A stretch of 64,000 bases of DNA. It comes from Flavobacterium sp. (GTDB taxonomy: Bacteria > Bacteroidota > Bacteroidia > Flavobacteriales > Flavobacteriaceae). Each line of letters starts with the position of its first letter. Within the stretch, counting starts at the first letter, position 1. Below, piece after piece: positions 45,244-54,316 of the stretch. The DNA is taken from contig NZ_JAHEBT010000052.1 of the NCBI RefSeq assembly GCF_024642105.1, forward strand, positions 1-64,000, in the 5' to 3' direction. The notes under the pieces were generated by a model. That model was not told the origin of the DNA. It searched no databases and saw nothing but the letters and a program-made list of their open reading frames with translations. The position numbers and the translations under genes were made by a program.

Positions 45244-46074
45244 TTATATATACCGGCATAATTCTGTAGCCTCTTTCAACACATTTTTTATTCGGCTCGG
45301 ACTTATTCCTATTTTTTCCAAACAATCCGAATTGTTAATGATCTCTTTTACCAAAATCACATCTAAAATCAGTAATTTATCTTTTTCTGCAAGAGATAAT
45401 GTGGTCAAACAAGTAACTGGATACAAGGCGTTACTATCGTTTTTTGTTTTCAAATTATTGTTTTTGGGAAAATCCCAACTCAATAAATTCAAGCCCGAAC
45501 AGTTGGCAAATGTCATAGCATCTAACGTAAACCGGTTATTGGTCACAATCCAACATTTCGTAATATGCTCCCTATCATCAAAAACAGGATGTGTTCTTTC
45601 TTTCAAATCATTAAATCGCGACAGGATATACATAGGCACTTTTACATCCGAAGCCGCATCTCTACCTTGGTGAAATTTACATTCGACCATAGCAATGGAA
45701 TTGTTTTTTTTCAACAAAACATCTATTTCATGAGTAACACATTTCCCTTGGAGTGTAAGGTTTGTCATCGTTTCAAAATGTTCTGAAGCAAATAGACGCG
45801 CTATATATTTCTCGAAGAAAAATCCGGCAGGGCCTAACAATCGGATAGATTCTCTCAAATTGTACCGTGCAGCGTGTGCATTAGCTGTTTTTTTTAATAG
45901 ACCAAAAGCCATTTTATAAATTTGCTTAGTCGTCATTCCTTGAAAAAGTTCTTTTTTTATCTCCTTTAAAATGGACGCTACCACTTGGGGTTCTGCACCT
46001 GATTTCAAAAGAGAGGTTCGGAGTTTTTCTGGATCAAAATCGACTATATCACCTGAATGTTTCACAATTTTCAT
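45244..46074 (-). CDS. ATP-cone domain protein fused to a restriction-endonuclease-like nuclease
   Basis: A 276-aa fusion. The N-terminus is an ATP-cone (about 1-90, KIVKHSGDIVDFDPEKLRTS), the nucleotide-sensing domain of ribonucleotide reductases and NrdR. The rest is a PD-(D/E)xK nuclease-like domain. HEIDVLLKKNNSIAMVECKF gives D118, E131 and K133, the classical D-ExK triad. The nuclease activity may therefore respond to ATP or dNTP level. It is followed by an MBL-fold RNase. What it cuts is unknown. Confidence 0.78.
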   Translation of the reverse strand: MKIVKHSGDIVDFDPEKLRTSLLKSGAEPQVVASILKEIKKELFQGMTTKQIYKMAFGLLKKTANAHAARYNLRESIRLLGPAGFFFEKYIARLFASEHFETMTNLTLQGKCVTHEIDVLLKKNNSIAMVECKFHQGRDAASDVKVPMYILSRFNDLKERTHPVFDDREHITKCWIVTNNRFTLDAMTFANCSGLNLLSWDFPKNNNLKTKNDSNALYPVTCLTTLSLAEKDKLLILDVILVKEIINNSDCLEKIGISPSRIKNVLKEATELCRYI

Positions 46075-46159
46075 AACGGAACTCTTTATATCTCCTTTAA
46101 AGGTACGAAATAAATATTATGTATTTTTATTTAATACTTTTGTTTAAAAATCATAGTCC

Positions 46160-46615
46160 ATGACATTTCAAGAATTACAGCCAAGAGTTTCAACAATCAT
46201 TGTAAATACCCTAACTTCGAGAGACGAAAAACTACAAGCCATCTGCCAATTACTTAACGAGAATGTGGCTCATTATAACTGGGTAGGCTTTTATTTTGCC
46301 AATCACGAAAACAGAACGCTGCATTTAGGCCCTTATGTTGGCGCGCCAACAGACCACACCGTAATTCCATTTGGAAAAGGAATTTGTGGTCAGGTAGCCG
46401 AATCCAACTCAAATTTTGTAGTGCCAGATGTGGCGGCTCAAGACAATTATATTGCGTGTAGTTTTACTGTAAAATCTGAAATTGTGGTACCTTTATTCGT
46501 TAACGGAATCAACATTGGACAAATTGATATTGACAGTCATGTTTTAGATCCTTTTACTGTAGAAGACGAACGTTTTTTAGAATTTGTAAATCAAGAAGTT
46601 GCTAAATTATTTTAA
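46160..46615 (+). CDS. msrC: Free methionine-(R)-sulfoxide reductase (GAF domain)
   Basis: A 151-aa GAF protein that reduces free Met-R-sulfoxide. The family pattern is present: NWVGFYF, HLGPYVGAP, IPFGKGICGQVAE with one catalytic Cys, and DNYIACSFTVKSEIVVPLFV with another. This agrees with fRMsr (E. coli YebR) rather than a signalling GAF domain, which would usually be fused to an output domain. It is probably cytoplasmic. It is followed by a MORN/TonB-C gene five bases downstream. Confidence 0.85.
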   Translation: MTFQELQPRVSTIIVNTLTSRDEKLQAICQLLNENVAHYNWVGFYFANHENRTLHLGPYVGAPTDHTVIPFGKGICGQVAESNSNFVVPDVAAQDNYIACSFTVKSEIVVPLFVNGINIGQIDIDSHVLDPFTVEDERFLEFVNQEVAKLF

Positions 46616-46620
46616 TTCAT

Positions 46621-47610
46621 ATGAAATACAAAGTTGCACTCCTATTTTTATCGTTTTTCTTTATTGGAATAGCTCAAAAAAATAAAGATCTTGTTATTTA
46701 TGTAGATTCCACCCATAGCTTCTGCAAAGAAAAAGAGCACCAATACATTAGAGTAATTAAAGATTATTATTTAGACAAAGAGAGCTATGTGTTTGCCGAA
46801 TATTATAAATCAGGTAAAATAGCTTTGAAAGGAGAAACAAAAGATAAGAACTCAATGCGGTTTATTGGAACTGTAATATCGTATTATGAAAACGGCAATA
46901 AAAAAGAGATATCAAATTATCTTAATTTTAGTTTAAATGGGAAACAATTTGGGTGGTACGAAAATGGAACTACAGAATTTGAAAAAGATTACAATCTTGA
47001 TATGAAAAGTAAAATTATTGTTGAGAAAATTCACCAACATTGGGATGAAAATGGGAATCAAGATGTGATTAACGGAAACGGTTTTTATACCAAAGCGACT
47101 GAAACAAAAATAGATTATTTGAATCCCAATACTACTTTTTCTGAAAGTGGCGAAATTAAAAATGGTTTGCGAAACGGAATTTGGACTGGGAAATCAAAAG
47201 AATTAAAAATTAGTTTTACAGAAATCTATAACGAAGGGAAATTTGTCAATGGAGTAAGTACCGATTGGGACAACCTTGAACATCCTTACACTGAAGTATT
47301 TAAAAAACCAATTCCTAAAATAGGAATGGACAATTTCTACAAATACATTGGACAAAACTTTATAGTTCCTAGAGTCACCCCTAGCTACGAAAGACCTTTG
47401 TCCGCTAATCTTAACGGAAAAATTCTGATTTCATTTACAATTGATAAAAATGGAAAAATAATTGATTCTAAAATAATTCATGACATCGGTTATGGTTCTG
47501 GTGATGAAGCATTGCGAGTGATTAAAAAATCTGAAGATTGGATTCCAGGAGAAATCAGAGGTGTTAAGACCAAAGTTTTTTATAGATTACCTATTACTAT
47601 AAAAAGTTAA
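46621..47610 (+). CDS. MORN-repeat protein with TonB C-terminal domain
   Basis: A 329-aa exported protein. A signal peptide (about 1-19) is followed by MORN-like repeats (YKSGKIALKGETKDKNSM, SYYENGNKKEISNYLN, GWYENGTTEFEKD; about 60-140, and IKNGLRNGIWTGKSKELK). The C-terminal domain (about 260-329) is TonB-like (ILISFTIDKNGKIIDSKIIH, then LRVIKKSEDWIPGEI). Such MORN/TonB-C fusions are common in flavobacteria as secreted or periplasmic proteins without known role. Energising transport is unlikely without a membrane anchor. Confidence 0.75.
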   Translation: MKYKVALLFLSFFFIGIAQKNKDLVIYVDSTHSFCKEKEHQYIRVIKDYYLDKESYVFAEYYKSGKIALKGETKDKNSMRFIGTVISYYENGNKKEISNYLNFSLNGKQFGWYENGTTEFEKDYNLDMKSKIIVEKIHQHWDENGNQDVINGNGFYTKATETKIDYLNPNTTFSESGEIKNGLRNGIWTGKSKELKISFTEIYNEGKFVNGVSTDWDNLEHPYTEVFKKPIPKIGMDNFYKYIGQNFIVPRVTPSYERPLSANLNGKILISFTIDKNGKIIDSKIIHDIGYGSGDEALRVIKKSEDWIPGEIRGVKTKVFYRLPITIKS

Positions 47611-47651
47611 AAAATATTTCTAATATTTAGTCCATTTCAAAAAATAAATAG

Positions 47652-47659
47652 TACTTTTG
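47652..47659 (+). promoter_or_regulatory. Putative -7 element of rpsO
   Basis: TACTTTTG fits TAnnTTTG and is followed by GCAG. It lies 56 bases before the rpsO ATG at 47716. Confidence 0.5.
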
Positions 47660-47715
47660 CAGCCGTTATATAATAGCTATATAACATACATAATAATCAT
47701 TTAAATAATATTGGA

Positions 47716-47985
47716 ATGTATTTAACTAAAGAAATTAAAGAAGAAATCTTCGCTAAACACGGAGGAAAAGCAGAAAATACTGGTTCTGCAGAAGGTCAAA
47801 TCGCTTTATTCACACACAGAATTAGCCATTTAACTGAGCACTTGAAAAAAAATCGTCACGATTACAACACTGAGCGTTCATTAGTATTATTAGTAGGTAA
47901 AAGAAGAGCTCTACTAGACTATTTGAAGAAAAAAGATATCAACAGATATCGTGAGATTATCAAAGTATTGGGTATTAGAAAATAA
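47716..47985 (+). CDS. rpsO: 30S ribosomal protein S15
   Basis: Small-subunit primary binding protein, 89 aa. The sequence matches S15 throughout: YLTKEIKEEIFAKHG, GSAEGQIALFTHRISHLTEH, HDYNTERSLVLLVGKRRALL and INRYREIIKVLGIRK. It binds the central domain of 16S rRNA and the bridge to 50S. It is followed by its terminator and then by pnp, the conserved rpsO-pnp arrangement. Confidence 0.98.
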   Translation: MYLTKEIKEEIFAKHGGKAENTGSAEGQIALFTHRISHLTEHLKKNRHDYNTERSLVLLVGKRRALLDYLKKKDINRYREIIKVLGIRK

Positions 47986-47993
47986 TCAATATA

Positions 47994-48021
47994 AAAAAGA
48001 GGTGCGAAAGTGCCTCTTTTT
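47994..48021 (+). terminator. Terminator between rpsO and pnp
   Basis: AAAAAGAGG pairs with CCTCTTTTT around TGCGAAAGTG, which can add T-G and C-G pairs. T-run follows. Pnp then has its own leader. Confidence 0.75.
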
Positions 48022-48128
48022 ATTTTTACACAACAACAAAAAAAGTTTGGTTTTTCATTGGGATTTTATACAACAACTACACACAACAACACAACTAATT
48101 CCAAAGTTTTAATCAATATTAAAAATTT

Positions 48129-50264
48129 ATGATTCCACAATTATTTGTAGAAAGTATCGATTTAGGTGATGGCAGAAACATCACAATCGAGACAGGTCGT
48201 TTAGCTAAACAAGCGGATGGATCTGTAGTAGTAAGAATTGGAAATACTGTTATTTTAGGTACAGTTGTTTCCGCAAGAAAAGCCAGTCCTGGTATTGACT
48301 TTTTACCATTAACGGTAGATTACCGTGAAAAATTTGCAGCAGCAGGTCGTTTTCCTGGTGGTTTCTTCAAAAGAGAAGCTCGTCCAAGTGATAGCGAAGT
48401 TTTGACGATGCGTTTAGTGGATCGTGTATTGCGTCCGCTTTTCCCATCTGACTACCATGCAGAAGTGCAAGTGATGATTCAATTAATGTCTCATGACGAA
48501 GACGTTATGCCAGATGCCTTAGCAGGATTAGCTGCTTCAGCTGCATTAGCATTGTCAGACATTCCTTTTGAAACTTTAATTTCAGAAGCTAGAGTTGGAC
48601 GAATTGATGGTAAATTCATCATCAACCCATCTCGCGCACAATTAGAATTATCAGATATTGATATGATGATTGGAGCTTCAAGAGATTCTATCGCCATGGT
48701 AGAAGGAGAAATGAAAGAAATTTCAGAAAAAGAAATGGTAGAAGCCATTAAATTTGCTCACGAACATATTAAAGTACAAATTGCCGCTCAAGAAAGATTG
48801 GCACAAGCATTTGGAAAAAAAGAAGTTCGTACGTACGAAACTGAAAAAAATGACGACGCTATTTACGCTAAAGTAAGAGCTGCCGCTTATGATAAAATTT
48901 ACGCTATTGCTAGCAAAGGTTCGGCTAAACACGAACGTTCAGCTGCATTTGATGCTGTAAAAGAAGAAGTAAAAGCTTTATTTACAGAAGAAGAATTGGC
49001 AGAAAACGGAGATTTAGTTTCTAAATATTTCTACAAAGTAAATAAAGAAGCAGTTCGTAATGTAACTTTAGATTTAGGAACTCGTTTGGATGGTAGAAAA
49101 ACTACTGAAATTCGTCCTATTTGGAGTGAAGTAAATTATTTACCATCTGTTCACGGATCAGCATTGTTTACCCGTGGAGAAACTCAAGCATTGGCTACAG
49201 CTACTTTAGGAACATCTAGAGAAGCCAACCAAATTGACTCACCATCTGAACAAGGAGAAGAAAAATTCTATTTACACTATAATTTCCCACCATTCTCAAC
49301 AGGAGAAGCTCGTCCATTAAGAGGAACTTCAAGAAGAGAAGTAGGTCACGGAAACTTAGCACAACGTGCGTTGAAAAACATGATTCCTGCTGATTGTCCT
49401 TACACTATTCGTGTGGTTTCTGAAGTATTAGAATCGAATGGTTCTTCTTCAATGGCTACCGTTTGTGCGGGAACATTATCATTAATGGATGCTGGTATTC
49501 AAATGATTCGTCCAGTTTCTGGAATTGCGATGGGATTGATTACTGACGGAGAACGTTTTGCAGTGTTATCTGATATTTTAGGTGATGAAGATCATTTAGG
49601 AGATATGGATTTCAAAGTAACTGGTACTTCTGAAGGAATTACAGCTTGTCAAATGGACATCAAAATTGATGGATTGAAGTATGAAATCATGGAGCAAGCC
49701 TTGGCTCAAGCTCGTGATGGACGTTTGCATATTTTAGGTAAAATAATGGAAACATTAGACAAACCTAATACTGACGTAAAAGTACATGCACCAAAAATCA
49801 TCATGCGTACTATTCCTGGAAACTTCATTGGAGCGTTAATTGGACCTGGTGGAAAAGTAATTCAAGAATTACAAAAAGCTACTGGTTGTACCATCGTTAT
49901 TAACGAAGTGGACGAACAAGGTGTAGTTGAAATCTTAGGGACAGATCCTGATGGAATTGCAGCGGTATTGGCTAAAATTGATTCTATCATTTTCAAACCA
50001 GAAGTAGGTGAAGCTTATGAAGTTAAAGTAATCAAAATGTTAGATTTTGGTGCTGTTGTAGAATATACAGCTGCTCCAGGAAACGAAGTTTTATTACACG
50101 TATCTGAATTAGCTTGGGAACGTACTGAAAATGTTTCTGATGTAGTGAATATGGGAGATGTATTCCAAGTGAAATACCTTGGTCTTGACCCTAAAACTAG
50201 AAAAGAAAAAGTGTCAAGAAAAGCACTTTTACCAAGACCTCCACGTGAGGAGAAAAAAGAGTAA
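48129..50264 (+). CDS. pnp: Polyribonucleotide nucleotidyltransferase
   Basis: Phosphorolytic 3'-5' exoribonuclease of RNA turnover, 711 aa. Two RNase PH domains (for example [20 protein letters not shown] and [20 protein letters not shown]; catalytic [16 protein letters not shown]), a KH domain ([20 protein letters not shown]) and an S1 domain ([17 protein letters not shown]). The start gives the normal [17 protein letters not shown]. The leader before it is CA-rich (ACAACAACTACACACAACAA) and unstructured. Confidence 0.97.
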   Translation: MIPQLFVESIDLGDGRNITIETGRLAKQADGSVVVRIGNTVILGTVVSARKASPGIDFLPLTVDYREKFAAAGRFPGGFFKREARPSDSEVLTMRLVDRVLRPLFPSDYHAEVQVMIQLMSHDEDVMPDALAGLAASAALALSDIPFETLISEARVGRIDGKFIINPSRAQLELSDIDMMIGASRDSIAMVEGEMKEISEKEMVEAIKFAHEHIKVQIAAQERLAQAFGKKEVRTYETEKNDDAIYAKVRAAAYDKIYAIASKGSAKHERSAAFDAVKEEVKALFTEEELAENGDLVSKYFYKVNKEAVRNVTLDLGTRLDGRKTTEIRPIWSEVNYLPSVHGSALFTRGETQALATATLGTSREANQIDSPSEQGEEKFYLHYNFPPFSTGEARPLRGTSRREVGHGNLAQRALKNMIPADCPYTIRVVSEVLESNGSSSMATVCAGTLSLMDAGIQMIRPVSGIAMGLITDGERFAVLSDILGDEDHLGDMDFKVTGTSEGITACQMDIKIDGLKYEIMEQALAQARDGRLHILGKIMETLDKPNTDVKVHAPKIIMRTIPGNFIGALIGPGGKVIQELQKATGCTIVINEVDEQGVVEILGTDPDGIAAVLAKIDSIIFKPEVGEAYEVKVIKMLDFGAVVEYTAAPGNEVLLHVSELAWERTENVSDVVNMGDVFQVKYLGLDPKTRKEKVSRKALLPRPPREEKKE

Positions 50265-50302
50265 TCCAATCTTAGTTTACTAAAGGTTTATTGATAGAAA
50301 AA

Positions 50303-50334
50303 ATCCCGTTCCGAAATATTGGAACGGGATTTTT
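50303..50334 (+). terminator. Intrinsic terminator after pnp
   Basis: ATCCCGTTCC, an eight-base loop, GGAACGGGAT and TTTT: a perfect ten-base-pair stem. Confidence 0.85.
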
Positions 50335-50427
50335 CGTTTTTATGAAAATAATTTAAAAATTTTGTAACTTTTTAAACACTCCTTACGTATAACCTTTGTA
50401 CACTTAAAAAATTGAGGAGACAAAGAC

Positions 50428-51291
50428 ATGAGACAACTTAAAATTACCAAGCAGGTTACCAATCGTGAAACCGCTTCATTAGACAAATATTTACAAGAAA
50501 TTGGAAAAGTTGACCTTATTACTGCTGACGAAGAAGTAGAATTAGCTCAGAAGATCAAAGCCGGAGACCAACGTGCTTTAGAGAAATTGACCAAAGCTAA
50601 TTTACGTTTCGTTGTTTCGGTGGCTAAACAATACCAAAATCAAGGGTTAACACTTCCCGATTTGATTAATGAAGGAAATTTAGGTTTAATCAAAGCGGCT
50701 CAACGTTTTGACGAAACGCGTGGTTTCAAATTCATTTCGTATGCCGTTTGGTGGATTCGTCAGTCTATTTTGCAAGCTTTGGCCGAACAATCTCGTATCG
50801 TTCGTTTGCCTTTGAATAAAATTGGTTCGATCAATAAAATCAATAAAATGTACGCTTTATTAGAGCAATCTAACGAACGTCCGCCTTCTGCAGAAGAAAT
50901 TGCCAAAGAATTGGACATGACCGTAAATGACGTAAAAGAGTCTATGAAAAACTCAGGGCGTCACTTATCTATGGATGCGCCTTTGGTAGAAGGAGAAGAT
51001 TCTAACTTGTATGACGTGTTACGCTCAGGTGAGTCTCCAAACCCAGACCGCGAATTGATTCACGAATCGTTGCGTACGGAAATCGAACGTTCTTTAGAAA
51101 CCTTAACTCCAAGAGAAGCAGACGTAGTTCGTTTGTATTTTGGTTTAGGCGATCAACACCCAATGACGTTAGAAGAAATTGGAGAAACTTTCGACTTAAC
51201 TCGCGAGCGTGTACGCCAAATTAAAGAAAAAGCCATCCGCAGATTGAAACATACTTCAAGAAGTAAAATATTAAAAACATATTTAGGGTAA
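50428..51291 (+). CDS. rpoD: Primary sigma factor RpoD (SigA)
   Basis: Housekeeping sigma factor, 287 aa. Region 1.2 ([20 protein letters not shown]), region 2 ([40 protein letters not shown]), region 3 ([20 protein letters not shown]) and region 4 ([20 protein letters not shown]). Region 1.1 is missing, as is normal for Bacteroidota RpoD and consistent with the TAnnTTTG promoters in the window. An rpoD terminator follows at 51301. Confidence 0.97.
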   Translation: MRQLKITKQVTNRETASLDKYLQEIGKVDLITADEEVELAQKIKAGDQRALEKLTKANLRFVVSVAKQYQNQGLTLPDLINEGNLGLIKAAQRFDETRGFKFISYAVWWIRQSILQALAEQSRIVRLPLNKIGSINKINKMYALLEQSNERPPSAEEIAKELDMTVNDVKESMKNSGRHLSMDAPLVEGEDSNLYDVLRSGESPNPDRELIHESLRTEIERSLETLTPREADVVRLYFGLGDQHPMTLEEIGETFDLTRERVRQIKEKAIRRLKHTSRSKILKTYLG

Positions 51292-51300
51292 ACCTACCAA

Positions 51301-51327
51301 AACTCCGGCTTCATTCCGGAGTTTTTT
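51301..51327 (+). terminator. Intrinsic terminator after rpoD
   Basis: AACTCCGG, loop CTTCATT, CCGGAGTT and a T-run, ten bases after the rpoD stop codon. Rpe begins 15 bases later. Confidence 0.85.
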
Positions 51328-51341
51328 AATTACAATTACAC

Positions 51342-52004
51342 ATGAAAAACACACTTATTGCCCCATCCGTTTTAGCCGCTGATTTTGCCAACTTACAACG
51401 CGACATCGAAATGATTAATGCTAGTGAAGCCGACTGGTTTCATATTGATATTATGGACGGTGTTTTTGTTCCCAATATTTCTTTTGGAATGCCGGTTTTA
51501 GAAGCGATTTCGAAACATGCTAAAAAAACCATCGACGTCCATTTGATGATTGTTGATCCAGATCGCTACATCAAGACCTTTGCTGATTTAGGTGCGAATG
51601 TATTGACTGTTCACTACGAAGCGTGTACGCACTTACACAGAACGCTACAAGCAATCAAAGCGGCAGGAATGAAAGCAGGTGTAGCTTTGAACCCACATAC
51701 TAGCATCAATTTATTAGAAGATGTGATTAACGATATTGATTTGGTTTGCATCATGAGTGTGAATCCAGGTTTTGGAGGTCAATCATTTATTGAAAACACC
51801 TACGATAAAGTGCGTCAATTAAAAGCATTGATTACTAAAAAAGGCGCTGTGACTCAAATTGAAATTGACGGAGGCGTAACCAATAAAAATGCCAAACAAT
51901 TGGCTGAAGCGGGTGCTGATGTTTTAGTAGCAGGAAGTTTTGTTTTTAAAGCCGAAAATCCAATTGCTACCGTAGCTGATTTGAAAAGAATCACCTCTTT
52001 TTAG
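51342..52004 (+). CDS. rpe: Ribulose-phosphate 3-epimerase
   Basis: Pentose-phosphate-pathway enzyme interconverting ribulose-5-P and xylulose-5-P, 220 aa TIM barrel. Family motifs: IAPSVLAADFANL, FHIDIMDGVFVPNISFG (metal-site HxD), DVHLMIVDPDRYI, VNPGFGGQSFI and EIDGGV. The length is normal. It is the last clear housekeeping gene before the repeat-rich region. Confidence 0.97.
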   Translation: MKNTLIAPSVLAADFANLQRDIEMINASEADWFHIDIMDGVFVPNISFGMPVLEAISKHAKKTIDVHLMIVDPDRYIKTFADLGANVLTVHYEACTHLHRTLQAIKAAGMKAGVALNPHTSINLLEDVINDIDLVCIMSVNPGFGGQSFIENTYDKVRQLKALITKKGAVTQIEIDGGVTNKNAKQLAEAGADVLVAGSFVFKAENPIATVADLKRITSF

Positions 52005-52089
52005 TGTAAAAATCACTTGAAAAATAGCACCAAAAAATGGTTTCTGTACTAAATACCAAATTTTAACATCAACACAGTCCTACCCTACT

Positions 52090-52190
52090 AGATATTTTCT
52101 TTAGTTTAAAGTCTTTTGACTTTGAACTAAAGAAAACAAATAACTGAAAATCCTTTCCAATCATACCTACAAAAAACTGGTACTGCAACA
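52090..52190. repeat. Hairpin repeat unit C1
   Basis: TTTCTTTAGTTTAAAGTC, loop TTTT, GACTTTGAACTAAAGAAA: a long hairpin with one wobble pair. The bases after it (ACTGAAAATCCTTTCCAATC, ATACCTACAAAAAACT) repeat those after the smaller hairpin at 54826-54847. The stretch from 52005 to 52235 otherwise contains no gene that I can see. Confidence 0.5.
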
Positions 52191-52235
52191 ACAGCTGCTA
52201 TACCAGGATTTGAAAATACTACAAAACAATTAAAA

Positions 52236-52301
52236 TTAAATTGAAGCAACCAATAAAAAAGCCAAACATCCCATAAGTATTACTAAATGTAGTTTCTTCA
52301 T
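52236..52301 (-). CDS. Possible 21-residue membrane peptide
   Basis: ATG at 52301 opens MKKLHLVILMGCLAFLLVAS followed by Ile and stop. It has a Lys-Lys start and a hydrophobic core, like a minimal membrane or lipoprotein-signal peptide (Cys12). A-rich sequence precedes it. There is no supporting neighbour, so this could be a chance ORF. Confidence 0.3.
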   Translation of the reverse strand: MKKLHLVILMGCLAFLLVASI

Positions 52302-52412
52302 AATTATTTTTTAATTGATGAAGCAAAAGTAGAAGGGATATCCTAGCCAGTCAGTAACAATTGTTACAGTGATTCAGAACTTATTTAGGAGCAGTTGTTT
52401 TTAATTTCTCCA

Positions 52413-52463
52413 CCCGTGCTGTCCCGCTATTCGCGCTACAAGGTAGCTTGCTACTATCGGGGC
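52413..52463 (-). ncRNA. Candidate structured RNA (Flavo-1-like), compact form
   Basis: On the minus strand GCCCCGATAGTAG, hairpin GCTAC-CTT-GTAGC, then GCGAATAGCGGGAC. The same boxes (GATAGTAG and GAATAGC) flank the hairpins at 379-518 and, as GGATAGC, at 12296-12380. CCCCG/CGGG can pair as the outer stem. It is part of the left ~180-bp repeat flanking the kelch gene. Confidence 0.4.
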
Positions 52464-52613
52464 TAGAATTCCCGTTTATTTTTCAAAACAAAAAAGCAAC
52501 AGTAGTTGCTCTTTTGTTTTTTAATTAAACTTTATTTCTAGGCACGAGCGAGACGCGCGCCAGCTGGTGGCTATTTGTTAGGCACGGATTGCAAATCCGC
52601 GCTATCGGGTGTA
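52434..52613. repeat. Long imperfect direct repeat, left copy
   Basis: About 180 bases running from GCTACAAGGTAGCTTGCTAC to GCAAATCCGCGCTATCGGGT. The same order of blocks recurs at 54128-54313. Internal palindromes are GGCACGAGCGAGACGCGCGCC and CGGATTGCAAATCCG. The two copies flank the kelch gene. Together with the preceding 400 bases this fills the rpe-kelch gap. Confidence 0.65.
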
Positions 52614-52724
52614 ACAACCTTCAGAGTAGCCAATAAGTGAATCTCTAATAACAAAATTATAATTCGTCAAATTAGAAAATTAGTAGTAATTTTAATCTAA
52701 TTTAAACTTTCATTAAAACCTATT

Positions 52725-54074
52725 TTGAAAAAAATAATAGTAATCCTAACCTTACTTCCTTTGTTCTCAATTGCCCAAGAGTATACTGGCTCAATAATTG
52801 ACAGAAAAAGCAATCTACCAATTAAAAATGTTAATATAAAACTGAAATTATTGAATATAAATAGTACTAGTGATGAAAATGGAGGTTTTATTTTAAATAC
52901 TACTGCACAACTTAAAAAAAATGACACATTATATTTCTCTCATATAAGTTATGCTACTAAAAAAATAAGCTTCGAAAAATTAAAAGAAAATAATTTTTTA
53001 ATCTTTCTAGATGAAAATATTGAACAATTAGAAAATGTTACACTACCATTATCCACTAATAAAAGTCTAAAACAAAAAATTTCTTTTAAAAAACTGACTC
53101 CTCCAAAATATGCTCTATCAAATTCTGGAGCAATCTTAAAGGATAATAAAATATATGTGATAGGTGGAGATGCTTCCTTTAAAACAGATGCTTGGAAAAA
53201 AATACAAAATGAAAAAGCTGACCCAACAATGGAAGACTATATTAGAGAGCTCAATTTTCAATATTCAGGGCAAAAATATAATGGTAATCTAATGATTTAT
53301 GACATAATAACAAATCAATGGGAAATTTCTTCAACAAAATTCAGAAAAAGAGCATATCATAATATCAATGAACATAATAAAAAAATTTATGTCTTAGGGG
53401 GTAAAAGTATTTCAACAAATGCTGTTTTTGAATATTTAGACAATAAAATTGAGGTATTTGACATAGAAAAACAAACAATTATTATAGACAATACTAATCC
53501 TCATCAAGCAGCTGAATTTGTTTCCTTTACTTATAACAATAATTTAATTATGATAGGAGGTTCAATAAAAATGGATGGAAATGGAATAAAAAAATATTCT
53601 AACAAAGTTCACTCCTACGACATCAATTCCGGTTATTGGTATGAATTAAATGATATGCCAATAGCTAAAGAAACTTCTGGTATTTTGATAAATAACAAAA
53701 TTTACTTATTTGGAGGCTCTAATGGTAAACCTTTATCTACTATAGAAAGTTTCGACTTAATTAATGAAAAATGGAAAACGGAAGGCAATCTATTTTTACC
53801 ATTAGAAAACCCTGCAATTACGTCAAAAAATGACCTGGTATACTTGTTTGAAAACGAAAAATTATATACTTATGATGTTAATACAAAAGAACAAAAAGAA
53901 TATTTAATTGACTTACCGATGAAGTCTTCAAAATTATTTTATTATGACAACAAATTGTATTTATTAGGCGGCTATATCGAGAATTATTACTCAAAATTTC
54001 CTTCGCCAAATCTTTTCAGTATTGATATTAATGAATTTAGCAATACAAAACCAAATAAAGTAACCGCTCAATAA
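52725..54074 (+). CDS. Secreted kelch-repeat protein with carboxypeptidase-regulatory-like domain
   Basis: A 449-aa exported protein. The start is TTG (52725), giving the signal peptide MKKIIVILTLLPLFSIAQ. A CarboxypepD_reg-like domain (about 19-105, YTGSIIDRKSNLPIKNVNIK) precedes a kelch beta-propeller. Five or more blades are visible by IYVIGGDASF, IYVLGGKSIS, LIMIGGSIKM, IYLFGGSNGK and LYLLGGYIEN. Kelch propellers bind ligands or proteins; the partner is unknown. The gene is strongly AT-rich compared with rpe and lies between two ~180-bp direct repeats, which suggests a mobile or recently acquired cassette. Confidence 0.8.
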   Translation: MKKIIVILTLLPLFSIAQEYTGSIIDRKSNLPIKNVNIKLKLLNINSTSDENGGFILNTTAQLKKNDTLYFSHISYATKKISFEKLKENNFLIFLDENIEQLENVTLPLSTNKSLKQKISFKKLTPPKYALSNSGAILKDNKIYVIGGDASFKTDAWKKIQNEKADPTMEDYIRELNFQYSGQKYNGNLMIYDIITNQWEISSTKFRKRAYHNINEHNKKIYVLGGKSISTNAVFEYLDNKIEVFDIEKQTIIIDNTNPHQAAEFVSFTYNNNLIMIGGSIKMDGNGIKKYSNKVHSYDINSGYWYELNDMPIAKETSGILINNKIYLFGGSNGKPLSTIESFDLINEKWKTEGNLFLPLENPAITSKNDLVYLFENEKLYTYDVNTKEQKEYLIDLPMKSSKLFYYDNKLYLLGGYIENYYSKFPSPNLFSIDINEFSNTKPNKVTAQ

Positions 54075-54126
54075 AATTGGTTTTGAACAATTAAAAATAA
54101 ACTAATTCTAAATTTGAACTAGTTTG

Positions 54127-54156
54127 AGCTACAAAGTAGCTTGCTGCTATCGGGGC
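54127..54156 (-). ncRNA. Truncated Flavo-1-like element
   Basis: Minus strand GCCCCGATAGCAG then the hairpin GCTAC-TTT-GTAGC, matching the first half of the element at 52413-52463. The second conserved box (GAATAGC) is missing. It may be a broken copy. Confidence 0.25.
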
Positions 54157-54313
54157 TAGAATACTCGTTTATTTTTCAGTACAAAAAAAGCAACCGAAGT
54201 TGCTGTTTTTTAAAATTGTTTTTAATTAATTTTTATTTCTAGGCACGAGCAAGATGCTCGCGCCAGTAGGAGCATTTTGTTAGGCACGGATTGCAAATCC
54301 GCGCTATCGGGTT
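54128..54313. repeat. Long imperfect direct repeat, right copy
   Basis: Counterpart of 52434-52613. Block order is kept: the GTAGCTTGCTRCTATCGGGG block, a T-rich terminator-like hairpin (AGCAACCGAAGTTGCT), GGCACGAGCAAGATGCTCGC GCC, and GTTAGGCACGGATTGCAAAT. It ends four bases before the lipoprotein stop codon. Confidence 0.65.
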
Positions 54314-54316
54314 GTT

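Noticed and set aside
52540..54313. Integron attC sites, suggested by GTTAGGC in the repeats
   Set aside because: GTTAGGC fits the GTTRRRY core, but the matching RYYYAAC partner and a folded attC are not evident and no integrase is present; dispersed palindromic repeats explain the data better.
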